64,000 nucleotides of DNA, taken from contig JAABRM010000010.1 of the NCBI GenBank assembly GCA_011390955.1, positions 62,001 through 126,000 of the forward strand. Direction: 5' to 3'. This stretch comes from Oscillatoriales cyanobacterium. GTDB lineage: Bacteria > Cyanobacteriota > Cyanobacteriia > Cyanobacteriales > Laspinemataceae. Positions within the stretch are counted from its first letter, which is position 1, and each line of letters begins with the position of its first letter. A program made the position numbers and the translations under genes. Below, piece after piece: positions 53,597 to 63,013 of the stretch. The notes beneath the pieces were generated by a model, which saw only the letters and a program-made list of their open reading frames with translations, was not told the origin of the DNA and ran no database searches.

Positions 53597-53706
53597 TCTA
53601 TCAACCATCAACAATCAACAATCAACCACCAACCATCAACAATCAACCATCAACCACCAACAATCAACCACCAACCATCAACAATCAACCATCAACAATT
53701 AACCAA
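53597..53706. repeat. Low-complexity AACAATCAACCATC repeats
   Basis: An irregular tandem mixture of AACCATCAAC, AATCAACCACC and similar words fills the spacer between convergent genes and ends at the stop codon of the DUF937-like gene. Confidence 0.85.
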
Positions 53707-54228
53707 CTACTTCAAAAATCTGCCCGCTAAATTCATCACATCATTCATATCGATTTTGCCATCACCATCCGCATCTAAAAAAGCATTCAGCACTGGATTT
53801 GCTGCGGCTTGAGGATTGTCGGTGCTCGCACCAGCTTTTAACATACTCAAAAAGGCAGGAACCACTACCGGCAACATGGCTTGAATTGTCGCCGCATTTA
53901 GCCCACTTTTTTGAGCAATTTCTGGCACCATTTCCGCCAATTTAGTCTGACTAAACAGAGCAAAAACTGCTTGCGGATTGGCCGAAGTACCGCTAAATTG
54001 ATTCACCAAATTGTTGACCGTATCCGGTCCTTCGGTACTTTGTTTTTCCTGCAATGCAGAACGCACATATCCGCTGACTGTTGACAACAGCATTTGACTT
54101 TTTGCGGGGTCAGCGCCATAAATACTGCCGGTTTGTTGAATTGTGGTCAAAATATTCCCCAATTCACCTAAATTTGCTTGCTGATTAGGATTGTTGACCG
54201 CTTGTAAAATTTGATTAAATAGTCCCAT
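53707..54228 (-). CDS. DUF937-like protein with a C-terminal calcium-loop motif
   Basis: The 173 residues start MGLFNQILQAVNNPNQQANL and are largely helical with Gln/Asn-rich segments. AAMLPVVVPAF-type helices near 115-130 (IQAMLPVVVPAFLSML) resemble DUF937 proteins. The C-terminus has DADGDGKIDMNDVMNLAGRF, an EF-hand/dockerin-like calcium loop (DxDxDGxI-x-x-x-D). GGAGGAAAAAT directly precedes the ATG. No signal peptide. Function unknown. Confidence 0.7.
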   Translation of the reverse strand: MGLFNQILQAVNNPNQQANLGELGNILTTIQQTGSIYGADPAKSQMLLSTVSGYVRSALQEKQSTEGPDTVNNLVNQFSGTSANPQAVFALFSQTKLAEMVPEIAQKSGLNAATIQAMLPVVVPAFLSMLKAGASTDNPQAAANPVLNAFLDADGDGKIDMNDVMNLAGRFLK

Positions 54229-54949
54229 ATTTTTCCTCCATTTTTTCGATTATATCACTTTTTGATGAGATGTAAACCAAACTTTTCCGCAGTCAATCGC
54301 TTTCCGCGATCGCCGGGAAGGGTTGGCTGGGGTCTGAGTGAAAATATTTCACAATAAATATTTTACAATAAATATTTCACAATTGGAAAACCCTAACGCA
54401 TATTGTAGCATATAATAACATGATAATTTAACGAAAAATATCCCTCGCTTTAATTACTTAAAATTACCCATGATTGATGTTCGGTAATTTGATATTTAAG
54501 CAGGTGAAAATAATTAATGGCAATTTTCGTCTCCCGGCGTAAATCATTGGATTCCCGCCTTCGCGGGAATGACAGATTTTTATCTAATTAGGTGTCTGAC
54601 CCAATTTCTGTATGTCAGGATTTTTTGAGCCAGGAAATATGCTCTGGATTTTCCTGGATTGTGGGGATTTTCGGGCAGAATCGGGCAGAATGATTTAATC
54701 CGAGGGAATTTCTGGGTTTTAGTTGTTGATTTTTATCATTTAATACTATAATAAGTTATCAAAGAAAAATTTTAGGCAAGATTGGCGATCGTAATGTAAA
54801 AATATCAAAAATATCCATCAAAAATATCCATCAGCCTCGACGCACCCGGAATCAATCCTCTTAATTCATTTAAACATAATATAATGACTGGTTAAGCGTC
54901 AGCCGCGATTGCCCTGTTTTTCCCTACCGATCGTATTGGTGATATTTCC
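54229..54949. other. Long spacer with short tandem repeats and a decayed MITE
   Basis: This 721-bp spacer holds AAATATTTCACAAT in three 14-bp iterations at about 54341-54382, the decayed element at 54497-54580, GGGCAGAATC iterations at about 54674, and AAATATCCATC iterations at about 54808-54834. No gene seen. Confidence 0.55.
54497..54580. mobile_element. Decayed copy D of the TAAGTAGG MITE
   Basis: The left end TAAGCAGGTGAAAATAATTA, an interior AATTTTCGTCTCCCGGCG and the palindrome GGATTCCCGCCTTCGCGGGA match copy B with substitutions. The right terminal repeat is lost. Confidence 0.65.
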
Positions 54950-56650
54950 ATGCGCCCTACCCGTCTTTTAACTATCTATATCGGTTTGGCCCTGATTTTA
55001 GGGCTGATTCTGTGGCTGGTGAATTCTCTTTACCAGCTATATATTCAGGTATCTTATACGGCTCCATTTTTGGCGTTATTGCTGGTATTACTGGCGATCG
55101 CGCTGTTGGGCTTATTCGTAGGTACTTTTTTATATTACATGGGACTCCTGCCCGGATACCCCCTGCCCGCGAAACCGGGACGCCGCGCCAAAAAACGCCA
55201 AATCCCCGTGCAAAAAACCGCTGCTGCTGCGGAAACTTTGCAAGCGATTCGGGAACAGGTGACGCAAATTCAAGATGAAGTTGCCCGTCAAGCCATGTTA
55301 CGTCGCACGCGGGAAATTGAGGCTAATTTAGCCAGAGGAGATTTACAAGTGGTCGTATTTGGCACCGGCGCCGCTGGCAAAACTTCTGTGGTCAATGCCC
55401 TTTTAGGGCGAATGGTCGGTCGAGTCGAGGCGCCGATGGGCACTACGGAAGTAGGAGAAACTTATACTTTGAATTTGAAAGGATTAGATCGGCATATTTT
55501 AATTACGGATACACCGGGGATTTCCGAAGCAGGTTTGGCCGGATCTCAACGAGAGGAAATTGCCCGCAGACTCGCTACAGAAGCGGATTTACTTTTATTT
55601 GTGGTCGATAACGATCTAAGTCGGTCAGAATATGAATCCCTCCAAACTTTAATTCAAATTGGTAAGCGATCGCTCTTAGTTTTAAATAAAACCGATCTTT
55701 ACACCGAAACGGAACAAGAAATTATCTTGGCTAGACTGCGAGAAAGAGTGCGCGGATATATCGCCTCGATGGATTTAGTGGCTGTAGCGGCTAACCCCAA
55801 ACCCGTGAATTTGGAAGGGGGCGGTCTATTTGAAATGGAACCGGATATTATGCCCCTAATTCGTCGCATGGCGTTAATTTTACGGGCAGAAGGAGAAGAT
55901 TTACTCGCGGATAATATTTTATTGCAATCTCAACAGTTAGGAGAAGAAGCTCGCAAACTAATTGATAATCAACGCCGACGGCAAGCGGATAAAATTGTCG
56001 AACGGTTCCAATGGATTGGGGCTGGAGTGATTGCCTGTACTCCTGTGCCCGTAGTGGATCTGTTAGCGACTGCCGCCGTTAATGCTCAAATGGTGGTAGA
56101 AATTGGCAAAATTTACGACTGTGAAATTAATGTGGAACGAGGCAGAGAAATGGCCTTGTCTTTGGCCAAAACTTTGGCCAGTTTAGGCATTGTTAAAGGG
56201 GCTTTAAATTTACTGACCACCGCGTTACAATTAAATCTGAGTACCTTAATTATTGGTAAAGCGATTCAAGGAATTACCGCCGCCTATTTAACTCGAATTG
56301 CCGGAAAAAGTTTTATTGAATATTTCCGACAAGATCAAGATTGGGGAGATGGCGGCATGATGGAAGTAGTGCAACGGCAATTTGAATTAACTAAAAAAGA
56401 TGAATTTGTCCAAGGTTTTGTCAAAGATGCGATCGCGCGTGTAGTCGATCCGATTAAAGATAACTTATCAGAAACCCTGCCACCAAGTTTTTCCCCAGAT
56501 TGGGTTGCCGAAAATCCCGAATATCAGCCCGAATATGAGCAAGAATATCCGCCCGAATATCAACCCGAATATCCGCAGTCAGATGAAGTAAATCAGGGAG
56601 AATATTCCGACTGGGACAGTCCGCGATCGCGATCGAGAGATGATTGGTAG
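54950..56650 (+). CDS. Membrane GTPase with DUF697 domain
   Basis: 566 residues. Two N-terminal membrane spans (LLTIYIGLALILGLILWLVN and FLALLLVLLAIALLGLFVGT) precede an Era/dynamin-like G domain: G1 GTGAAGKTS near 137, G3 DTPGISEAG near 185, G4 LNKTDLY near 246. The DUF697 domain follows (WIGAGVIACTPVPVVDLLAT, near 350) with hydrophobic helices. The acidic C-terminus carries repeated EYxPEY motifs. Related YcjF/DUF697 GTPases are thought to act in membrane processes; the role here is unknown. Confidence 0.88.
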   Translation: MRPTRLLTIYIGLALILGLILWLVNSLYQLYIQVSYTAPFLALLLVLLAIALLGLFVGTFLYYMGLLPGYPLPAKPGRRAKKRQIPVQKTAAAAETLQAIREQVTQIQDEVARQAMLRRTREIEANLARGDLQVVVFGTGAAGKTSVVNALLGRMVGRVEAPMGTTEVGETYTLNLKGLDRHILITDTPGISEAGLAGSQREEIARRLATEADLLLFVVDNDLSRSEYESLQTLIQIGKRSLLVLNKTDLYTETEQEIILARLRERVRGYIASMDLVAVAANPKPVNLEGGGLFEMEPDIMPLIRRMALILRAEGEDLLADNILLQSQQLGEEARKLIDNQRRRQADKIVERFQWIGAGVIACTPVPVVDLLATAAVNAQMVVEIGKIYDCEINVERGREMALSLAKTLASLGIVKGALNLLTTALQLNLSTLIIGKAIQGITAAYLTRIAGKSFIEYFRQDQDWGDGGMMEVVQRQFELTKKDEFVQGFVKDAIARVVDPIKDNLSETLPPSFSPDWVAENPEYQPEYEQEYPPEYQPEYPQSDEVNQGEYSDWDSPRSRSRDDW

Positions 56651-56702
56651 TGGTTATTTGTTGTTTGTTATTCTTGATGAGGCAGATGCTTCAAATAACC
56701 AA

Positions 56703-56790
56703 TAGACAATTCTGGCTTTTATACCGTAGAGATCCCCCCAACCCCCCTTAAAAAGGGGGGCTTTTTAGAATTTTGCACTCTTGTCTAGTA
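56703..56790. repeat. Degraded relative of the 102-bp inverted-repeat element
   Basis: TAGACAATTCTGGCTTTT at the left, CCCCCCTTAAAAAGGGGGG in the centre and TTTTAGAATTTTGC ... TTGTCTAGTA at the right correspond to the element at 8717-8818 in inverse orientation. Confidence 0.65.
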
Positions 56791-56818
56791 ACTAATAACC
56801 AATAACTAGGTAAAATAA

Positions 56819-56971
56819 CTAGATGAAAAATGCCTTAATCATCCCCGGATCGATCGGTGCGGGAATCATTTCCCCCCGGAAATCCAGAAATTGCACCAGC
56901 ATCAGATATCCCACTGCCAACAGCAAAGAAATCGCCCCAGTCACGATCGCCACAATTTTGCCACGATCCAT
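56819..56971 (-). CDS. 50-residue single-span membrane protein
   Basis: The frame reads MDRGKIVAIVTGAISLLLAV, GYLMLVQFLDFRGEM and IPAPIDPGMIKAFFI. One hydrophobic span (residues 6-29) is followed by a short polar tail. GAGG lies about 7 bases before the ATG, which supports translation. I recall similar short sequences in other cyanobacteria but cannot name a family. It is easily missed because of its length. Confidence 0.65.
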   Translation of the reverse strand: MDRGKIVAIVTGAISLLLAVGYLMLVQFLDFRGEMIPAPIDPGMIKAFFI

Positions 56972-57305
56972 AATTTACCTCTTGTAAAATTTTCTTAACA
57001 AATTTTAGACCCATCTGCTACCCATCTGCCATAATTCTGCTCATTTTTCCACCAAAATTGATCTAAAATAGCTAAAAACAGAGAAAAAATAGTATTTATA
57101 TTGTAGGGTGGGCAAAAGTGTACCTATCATATATAGTAGGGTGGGTAAAATTTTTTGCCCACCTGAAGAATGTTAGTGACTGTTAGATGAATTTTTTAAA
57201 TTGGTATAAAATAGCTAAAAACAGAGAAAAAATAAATCTAGAGACAATCCCTTAAAGGCATCTCAAGATTAGGTCGTTAAAAAGCGCAAAAGCGGAGAGT
57301 CTGAT
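56972..57305. other. Spacer with TAGGGTGGG repeats
   Basis: TAGGGTGGGCAAAAGTG (about 57103) and TAGGGTGGGTAAAATTTTTTG, the latter folding with GCCCACC, form a repeat-derived hairpin at about 57139-57162. No gene seen. A GGAGAG box precedes the ABC ATPase start. Confidence 0.45.
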
Positions 57306-58286
57306 ATGGAATCGGTAGCTGGTTTATCTACTCAACCAATGAATACAGAAAACGAGGCTGTAGTCCAAACCTGGGAACTGAGTAAATTTTATCGCACTGG
57401 GTTTTGGCTGAATCAACAAATTCTGTCCTTAAAAAACTGTAACTTAACCATTTATCCCGGTGAAACCTTTGGCTTATTAGGGCAGAATGGTGCCGGAAAA
57501 ACCACATTGCTCAAAACTCTTTTGGGAATTGTTAAACCTACCAGTGGTCGAGGGGTAATTTTCGGTCGTCCCCTAGGCGATCGCGCTGTTAAAGAACGCA
57601 TCGGTTACTTACCAGAAAATGCTTACTTTTATGATTATCTCACCGGCTGGGAATGTTTAGAATTTACCGCCAATTTATTTCAAATTTCCGCCGCCACTAG
57701 AGAACATCGGATTATCGATCTATTAGATTTAGTTGGATTAGCCAAATCCAGCGCCAAAAATAAACAACTCCGCCAATATTCTAAAGGAATGTTACAAAGA
57801 ATTGGCATGGCGCAAGCGTTAATCAATGACCCAGAATTAGTGTTATTAGATGAACCTATGTCCGGTCTTGACCCCTTGGGAAGATATCAAATGCGGGAAA
57901 TTATTTTATCCTTAAAACAGCAAGGCAAGACAATTTTCTTTAATAGCCATATTCTAGCCGATGTGGAGAAAATCTGCGATCGCGTAGCTATTCTGGCGCG
58001 AGGAGAAATCATTGCTGAGGGGACAATTAAAGAAATGATTGGCACCGCCGAAACCTACCACGTCAAAGGTCAAGGGGGAAATGTAGAGGTGTTAAAACAA
58101 TGGCTGAAAAATCTAGAATTTGAAGATGAAACTTGGGCAGGAACATTACAAGGAAATACCCAAGACTTTTTAGCCAGCTTACAACTCATGGAAGCTAAAC
58201 TAATTTCTCTGAGTTTATCCAGTGCGTCCTTAGAGGAGTTTTTTGTCCAAGAACTGCGGGAAAAAGGATTAACAGTTAGTCAATAA
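57306..58286 (+). CDS. ABC transporter ATP-binding protein (ABC-2 exporter type)
   Basis: 326 residues with Walker A GQNGAGKTTLLK near 60, Q-loop IGYLPENAYFYDY, the ABC signature as YSKGMLQR near 160, Walker B LVLLDEPMSGLDP and H-loop FNSHILADVEKICDR. The C-terminal 80 residues (AETYHVKGQGGNVEVLKQW) form an accessory domain as in CcmA/NatA-like exporters. No permease gene lies next to it, so the partner is elsewhere or lost. GGAGAG is about 8 bases before the ATG; an internal ATG at residue 13 is also possible. Confidence 0.92.
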   Translation: MESVAGLSTQPMNTENEAVVQTWELSKFYRTGFWLNQQILSLKNCNLTIYPGETFGLLGQNGAGKTTLLKTLLGIVKPTSGRGVIFGRPLGDRAVKERIGYLPENAYFYDYLTGWECLEFTANLFQISAATREHRIIDLLDLVGLAKSSAKNKQLRQYSKGMLQRIGMAQALINDPELVLLDEPMSGLDPLGRYQMREIILSLKQQGKTIFFNSHILADVEKICDRVAILARGEIIAEGTIKEMIGTAETYHVKGQGGNVEVLKQWLKNLEFEDETWAGTLQGNTQDFLASLQLMEAKLISLSLSSASLEEFFVQELREKGLTVSQ

Positions 58287-58291
58287 AATTG

Positions 58292-58321
58292 TAGGACACG
58301 GCAATGCCGTGTCCTAATTTT
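58292..58321. terminator. Bidirectional terminator between convergent genes
   Basis: TAGGACACGGCA and TGCCGTGTCCTA form a 12-bp perfect stem around one base, flanked by AAAATTG and ATTTTA. It lies 6 bp after the ABC gene stop. Confidence 0.82.
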
Positions 58322-58366
58322 ACCTCTAATTTTCAATCCCCTGTCCTAATTCATGGCAGATTTAAC

Positions 58367-59854
58367 TCAACCAGAACTACCCAAAATAATCGCGCTACGA
58401 CGCGGTAAATTTAAAGTAAGCTGACCATCCTGCCAAGATATTTCACCTTGGCCATATAATTGCTGATTTAACTTTAAATTACAACTGACATCAAAACTGA
58501 CATCAAAAGTTTCTTTGGCTGATTCTAACCCCGCATTAATAGCCACAATAATCGTTTCTTCGGGCAAGGTTCGGGCAAACGCATAAACCATTCCCTGACT
58601 GCCAATTACTTGATATTTGCCTGTCTGTAAAGCTGGATGATTTCGCCGGATCTGAATTAACTGTTTATGCTGGTGTAAAACCGCTTGATTCCATTGATTT
58701 TCTGGGGGAAAAGCCCGACGACAATCAGGGTCATCGCCTCCCGGTAAACCCACTTCATCCCCATAGTAAATACTCGGTGCGCCGACACTGGTCATTAATA
58801 ATACGGTGGCTAATTCTATGGTGGCGAAATCATCGCCACAAATGGTTAATAATCTGGCCGTATCGTGACTATCTAATAAGTTTAATTGGGTTAGTTGAAT
58901 TTCCCAGGGATACAAGTTGAGAAGGTCGGTAATTTTTTGGGCATATCCAGGGGCATCTAAAGCGGGATAAGGGAAATATGGGTGATGTTCTACCAGTTCC
59001 ATTTTGACGCGATCGCCTGCGGTAAAGGCAATTGTTGGCCCGGTAAATAAATAATTCATCACCCCATCAAACTGGGTGCCATCTAACCATTGCCGAGAAT
59101 CTGTCCAGACTTCTCCGACAATATAAGCATCGGGGTTTATGGCTTTCACCCGTTGGCGAAATTCCTGCCAAAATCCGGGGGTTTCTACACAATAAGGCAC
59201 ATCCAAACGCCAGCCATCAATGCCTTGTTGCAGCCAATATTCAGCAATCTGCATAATATATTCTCTGGCGGCAGGATTTTCGTGATTAAACTTAGGCAGC
59301 GATCGATTATTTGCCCAACTTGTATAATTAGCGGGTTTACTGCCATCATAAGCAGATAGAGGCCAATCTTCAATTAAAAACCAATCGACCCAAGGAGAAT
59401 TTGGGCCATTTTCTAAAATATCGTTGAAAAAGAAAAAGCCCCGACTAGCGTGATTAAATACCCCATCGAGTACCACCTTAATCTCTCGTTGATGGGCGGC
59501 ATCTAGCAATGCCAGAAATGCTTCATTCCCCCCCAGAATCGGGTCAACTTGATAATAATCATGGGTGTGGTAGCGGTGATTGCAAGCTGATTGAAAAATC
59601 GGGGTAAAATAAATGGCATTAATGCCTAAATCTTGCAAGTAATCAAGTTTTTCTATGACGCCCCAAAGATTCCCCCCTTTATATCCTTGGAGGGTGGGAG
59701 GTGCATCCCAGGGTTCTAATTGTTCCGGTTGCCAACCTCCCCCCGGTTGACGGCAAAATTTGACCCCATTGGGGGGATCACTTTTGGCAAAGCGATCGGG
59801 AAATATTTGATAGAAAACCGCTTGTTTGACCCAATTTGGGGTGTGAATTTCCAT
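58367..59854 (-). CDS. GH13 alpha-amylase-family hydrolase (neopullulanase/cyclomaltodextrinase-like)
   Basis: 495 residues. Conserved GH13 regions are visible: KVVLDGVFNHAS (region I), GWRLDVPYCVE with the nucleophile Asp (II), IVGEVWTDSRQWLDG with the acid/base Glu (III), and LNLLDSHDTARLL with the third Asp (IV). FYQIFPDRFAKSDPPN at the N-terminus and GYKGGNLWGVIEKLDYLQDL are typical of maltodextrin-acting enzymes. It probably degrades glycogen-derived dextrins in the cytosol; no signal peptide. The N-terminal domain of classical neopullulanases is absent. Confidence 0.92.
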   Translation of the reverse strand: MEIHTPNWVKQAVFYQIFPDRFAKSDPPNGVKFCRQPGGGWQPEQLEPWDAPPTLQGYKGGNLWGVIEKLDYLQDLGINAIYFTPIFQSACNHRYHTHDYYQVDPILGGNEAFLALLDAAHQREIKVVLDGVFNHASRGFFFFNDILENGPNSPWVDWFLIEDWPLSAYDGSKPANYTSWANNRSLPKFNHENPAAREYIMQIAEYWLQQGIDGWRLDVPYCVETPGFWQEFRQRVKAINPDAYIVGEVWTDSRQWLDGTQFDGVMNYLFTGPTIAFTAGDRVKMELVEHHPYFPYPALDAPGYAQKITDLLNLYPWEIQLTQLNLLDSHDTARLLTICGDDFATIELATVLLMTSVGAPSIYYGDEVGLPGGDDPDCRRAFPPENQWNQAVLHQHKQLIQIRRNHPALQTGKYQVIGSQGMVYAFARTLPEETIIVAINAGLESAKETFDVSFDVSCNLKLNQQLYGQGEISWQDGQLTLNLPRRSAIILGSSG

Positions 59855-60440
59855 AGGTGCTCCGATGTTACGTTTTTTGCTAATCGATCGACTATTAAAT
59901 TTTAATCTATTTTTCGATAATATTGCAGTAATATTGCGTCAATATTGCGATAATATTGCGGGCGATCGCTGATAAATAGTCAGAAAAATTGCCAGAAAAT
60001 TGCCAGAAAATTGCTAAAAAAATAAAAACTTGCCAAAAAAACCAGAAAATTGCCAGATAATTGCGATCGCTTTCAGATATAGCGTTTATTGTCCGAATGA
60101 AATACAGAGGTTTTCTGGATTCCCGCATTCGCGGGAATGACAGTTTTTCTTCTGATATGGTCTGCATTTATTTCTGCCCACCTACTTATAGCGTTTATTG
60201 TCCGAATGAAATACAGAGTTTTTCTGGATTCCCGCATTCGCGGGAATGACAGGTTTTTTTGTAAGTCATAACTCTGACAACTGCGATAAAAGTCAATCAC
60301 TTTACGGTGAGGATAATTACCCAATCGCCGCAATATTCGGCAATATTCTGCCGTACCAGAGGCGATCGCCTTAAAGGTTTGCTATCATAGGGAAATATCG
60401 CTGAGAAATGTCGCTACGTTAACCAAACCAGGGGGGTATC
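59855..60440. other. Spacer with 11-bp repeats and duplicated palindromes
   Basis: AATATTGC(A/G)xx is repeated four times with an 11-bp period at about 59920-59963, and TTGCCAGAAAA twice at about 59990-60012. Two 66-bp direct repeats follow at 60078-60143 and 60187-60252. No gene seen. Confidence 0.6.
60078..60252. repeat. Two 66-bp direct repeats with ATTCCCGC palindromes around a MITE half
   Basis: TATAGCGTTTATTGTCCGAA to GGGAATGACAG occurs at 60078-60143 and 60187-60252 with a single-base difference. Between them is the right half of the TAAGTAGG element (TTCTTCTGATATGGTCTGC to CACCTACTTA, ending 60188). Confidence 0.88.
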
Positions 60441-60863
60441 ATGTACGATCGAGACTCAAACGATTTTAAGTCTCTCAAAGAAACCGTTAAATTAGTTTTC
60501 TTTTTTAAGACCATTGTTGGGACAATTTTACTATTATTCGGCATAGCGATCGCTTGGGAAGTCATCCAAATCATCTGGACTTCGATCGAAGGTGCGAAAT
60601 CCATCCCCCTCGTAGAAAATATTATCAGTATGGGTCATAGTGGCAGCGAATTGAGAAACCAGCTACCCCCTAGTGACATTCATGGACTCTTAGGCGGTTA
60701 TGAAGATGCGGTTTTTGGTTATGGAATCTTGATTTTTCTGCTCTCAATTGCGGCGGGAATTGCTCAAACATTCTTAAGCATTGGGGCAGAACTGATTAAA
60801 TCTGATTTGAGAGCATTGTTAGAAAAGCTAGGAGAAGAACTAGCAAGATTGTGGCCAAAATAA
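60441..60863 (+). CDS. Hypothetical two-span membrane protein
   Basis: 140 residues with hydrophobic spans LVFFFKTIVGTILLLFGIAI (about 18-37) and FGYGILIFLLSIAAGIAQTF (about 91-110). The loop SMGHSGSELRNQLPPSDIHG lies between them, and a cytosolic helix (SDLRALLEKLGEELARLW) ends the protein. No family recognised. A G-rich GGGGGGTATC precedes the ATG. It is a single gene upstream of the porin by about 400 bp. Confidence 0.7.
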   Translation: MYDRDSNDFKSLKETVKLVFFFKTIVGTILLLFGIAIAWEVIQIIWTSIEGAKSIPLVENIISMGHSGSELRNQLPPSDIHGLLGGYEDAVFGYGILIFLLSIAAGIAQTFLSIGAELIKSDLRALLEKLGEELARLWPK

Positions 60864-61260
60864 AACCAAAATTAATGAAAAATGTCCGATTAAAAATTAT
60901 CCTAAAAGGCAGATTTTTTTCCCAAAACAGGCTTGCTAGTCAGCGGCAAAGATTACCCAGGCAAAAAATACACCGGCAAAGATTAGAATGCTTTGGGAAA
61001 AGACATGATAGCCATGACCGGCATTTTCCTCAAACTTAGATTGCAGAAATTGCATGATTTGATGCAATTTCTGCATCTTAACCTGTGTTTTTGTATCAAT
61101 GGCTGCAAAATAATCAGGGAAATTGTGAGTAAAGTTAAGGGAAAGCTGACGGGAAATAACCGAGAAATTTCACCAAACACCAGATTTTCTTAAGTCGGCA
61201 ATCAACAAAATGTTGTTCTCAGTTTAACTGTGGTTCAGAGGGTGAGGAAGAGTAAAAATT
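60864..61260. other. Porin upstream region with a 14-bp inverted repeat
   Basis: No supported gene. The strongest feature is the perfect inverted repeat at 61043-61076. GAGGAAGAG 9 bases before 61261 is the porin ribosome binding site. Confidence 0.5.
61043..61076. promoter_or_regulatory. Perfect 14-bp inverted repeat upstream of the porin gene
   Basis: TGCAGAAATTGCAT and ATGCAATTTCTGCA are separated by GATTTG. It could be an operator or an RNA hairpin; no T-run follows. It lies about 185 bp before the porin ATG. Confidence 0.6.
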
Positions 61261-62946
61261 ATGTCTCAAAAATTAAAGTCTTTCTGGTCGATCGCGCCAG
61301 GTAATTTAGCAGTAAGTCTGCTCGCGAGTACATCAGTATTGCTGACGATGACCATGGGAAATGCGACCGGAGGAAATGCGATCGCCTCAGAGTTAAAAAC
61401 TGCTGCACCTCACCAGAGTGAATTATCGGTAGATCCCCGGGCGAATATTCTCGAACAAGTCGAACAATATCATCCCCTCAACCTATCCCAAGGGGGAGAA
61501 GAACCCCTGGAACAAGTCAATTTTGTCAATCAACTAACCGATGTCAAACCGACAGATTGGGCATATACCGCTTTGCAAAATCTGGCACAACGCCACGGCT
61601 GTTTGTTAGCCTATCCTGATAGCACATATCGCGGCAATCGGGGGCTAACTCGTTATGAGTTTGCTGCCGGTTTAGACGCTTGTCTAGAACAAATTCAACG
61701 ACAACTCTCTCAGCTAGATGTGGGAGTTGCCGCCGCCGATTTAGAGACTTTGCGACGCTTACAAGAGGAATTTTCGGGAGAGTTAACAGTTTTGCGTCGT
61801 CGAGTTGATGCTTTGGAAGTCCGCACCGCTGAACTGGAAGCAAATCAATTTTCTACCACGACTAAACTGGTTGGGGAATCTATTTTCACGATCGCCGATG
61901 CTTTCGGGTCAGATGTTGATGCGGAAATGGTATTTAATCACCGGACTCGATTAAACTTTATCACCAGTTTTACCGGAAAAGATAGCTTAATTACCAGGCT
62001 AGAATTTGGTAATATTGGCTTATCCTTCAGAAACCCAACTGGCACCAATGAAGGGCGCTATGCTTATGATGGGTCAGACGGGAATGTGGTCGGCTTAAAC
62101 CGATTACATTATATTTTTCCCGTCAGCGATCGCCTCCAAGCAACCATTTACGCCAATGCCGGAGGCCACCACTTTTATGCGCCCACACTAAATCCCCTTG
62201 ATGCGGGCGGTGGAGGTACAGGCTCCTTGTCTCGTTTTGGCGAGCGAAACCCCATATTTCGGAAGCACCTGGGCGGGCGAGGAGTTGGGTTTAAATATCA
62301 ATTAAGCCCCAACTTACAAGCCAATTTCGGCTATTTAGGCAATGAAGCTGGATCGTCAAATCCGGGCAACGGTCTATTTAATGGCAACTACTCTGCTTTA
62401 GGTCAAGTGGTATTCGGTAGCCGATTTAAGGTAGGATTAACCTATCTTCATGGCTATGATGGGCAAGAAAATACCCGCTTTGGATTAGGCGGAACTGGCA
62501 CTGGCTTGGGGAATCTAAATCTTTCTCCCTTGGGGGTAAAAAATACTCCAGTTTCGAGTAATTCTTACGGATTACAAACTTCACTGGAAATTACCCCGAA
62601 TGCGATCTTGAGTGGCTGGATTGGCAAAACCAGTGCGCGGTTAATTGGCTTGGGAGATGCGGATATTTTAAATTATGCCGTCACTCTGGCTTTGCCGAAT
62701 TTAGGTAGTCCAGGAAGTATGGGCGGTTTAGTTGTTGGTGCTGAACCTTATTTAACGGATTTAGATGTACCCGGAAATCCAGCTTTTGCTAATGATATTC
62801 CTTGGCACGTTGAAGGGTTTTACCAGTATCAAATCAACAAGAATGTTGCCATTACTCCGGGTTTTATTTGGCTGCTATCTCCCAATCAAAATTCAGAAAA
62901 CAATGATATCATAATTGGCACTTTCAGAACTACATTTAATTTTTAA
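61261..62946 (+). CDS. SLH/OprB-type outer-membrane (iron-uptake) porin
   Basis: A 561-residue outer-membrane beta-barrel. The N-terminal signal includes VSLLASTSVLLTMTMGNATG. An SLH domain (VTD-type: LTDVKPTDWAYTALQNLAQR, GNRGLTRYEFAAGLDACLEQ) at about 90-145 anchors the barrel to peptidoglycan-linked polymer. A coiled coil (LRRLQEEFSGELTVLRRRVD) spans about 160-195, and the OprB-like barrel fills the rest, ending IGTFRTTFNF with the terminal Phe used by the BAM machinery. Cyanobacterial proteins of this design are annotated as iron-uptake porins. A 14-bp inverted repeat lies upstream. Confidence 0.93.
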   Translation: MSQKLKSFWSIAPGNLAVSLLASTSVLLTMTMGNATGGNAIASELKTAAPHQSELSVDPRANILEQVEQYHPLNLSQGGEEPLEQVNFVNQLTDVKPTDWAYTALQNLAQRHGCLLAYPDSTYRGNRGLTRYEFAAGLDACLEQIQRQLSQLDVGVAAADLETLRRLQEEFSGELTVLRRRVDALEVRTAELEANQFSTTTKLVGESIFTIADAFGSDVDAEMVFNHRTRLNFITSFTGKDSLITRLEFGNIGLSFRNPTGTNEGRYAYDGSDGNVVGLNRLHYIFPVSDRLQATIYANAGGHHFYAPTLNPLDAGGGGTGSLSRFGERNPIFRKHLGGRGVGFKYQLSPNLQANFGYLGNEAGSSNPGNGLFNGNYSALGQVVFGSRFKVGLTYLHGYDGQENTRFGLGGTGTGLGNLNLSPLGVKNTPVSSNSYGLQTSLEITPNAILSGWIGKTSARLIGLGDADILNYAVTLALPNLGSPGSMGGLVVGAEPYLTDLDVPGNPAFANDIPWHVEGFYQYQINKNVAITPGFIWLLSPNQNSENNDIIIGTFRTTFNF

Positions 62947-62987
62947 TGGGGCGCGATCGGCAAAAAAAACAACCATGAAAAATTAAA

Positions 62988-63013
62988 GCAGGGACACGAA
63001 TATCGTGTCCTGC
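62988..63013 (+). terminator. Terminator after the porin gene
   Basis: GCAGGGACACGA and TCGTGTCCTGC form a stem with one bulged G and loop ATA, followed by the T-rich TTATTTATATTTTT. Confidence 0.75.

Noticed and set aside
57306-58286. Complete ABC exporter operon
   Set aside because: Only the ATPase is present; the next gene is a convergent amylase and no permease lies upstream.
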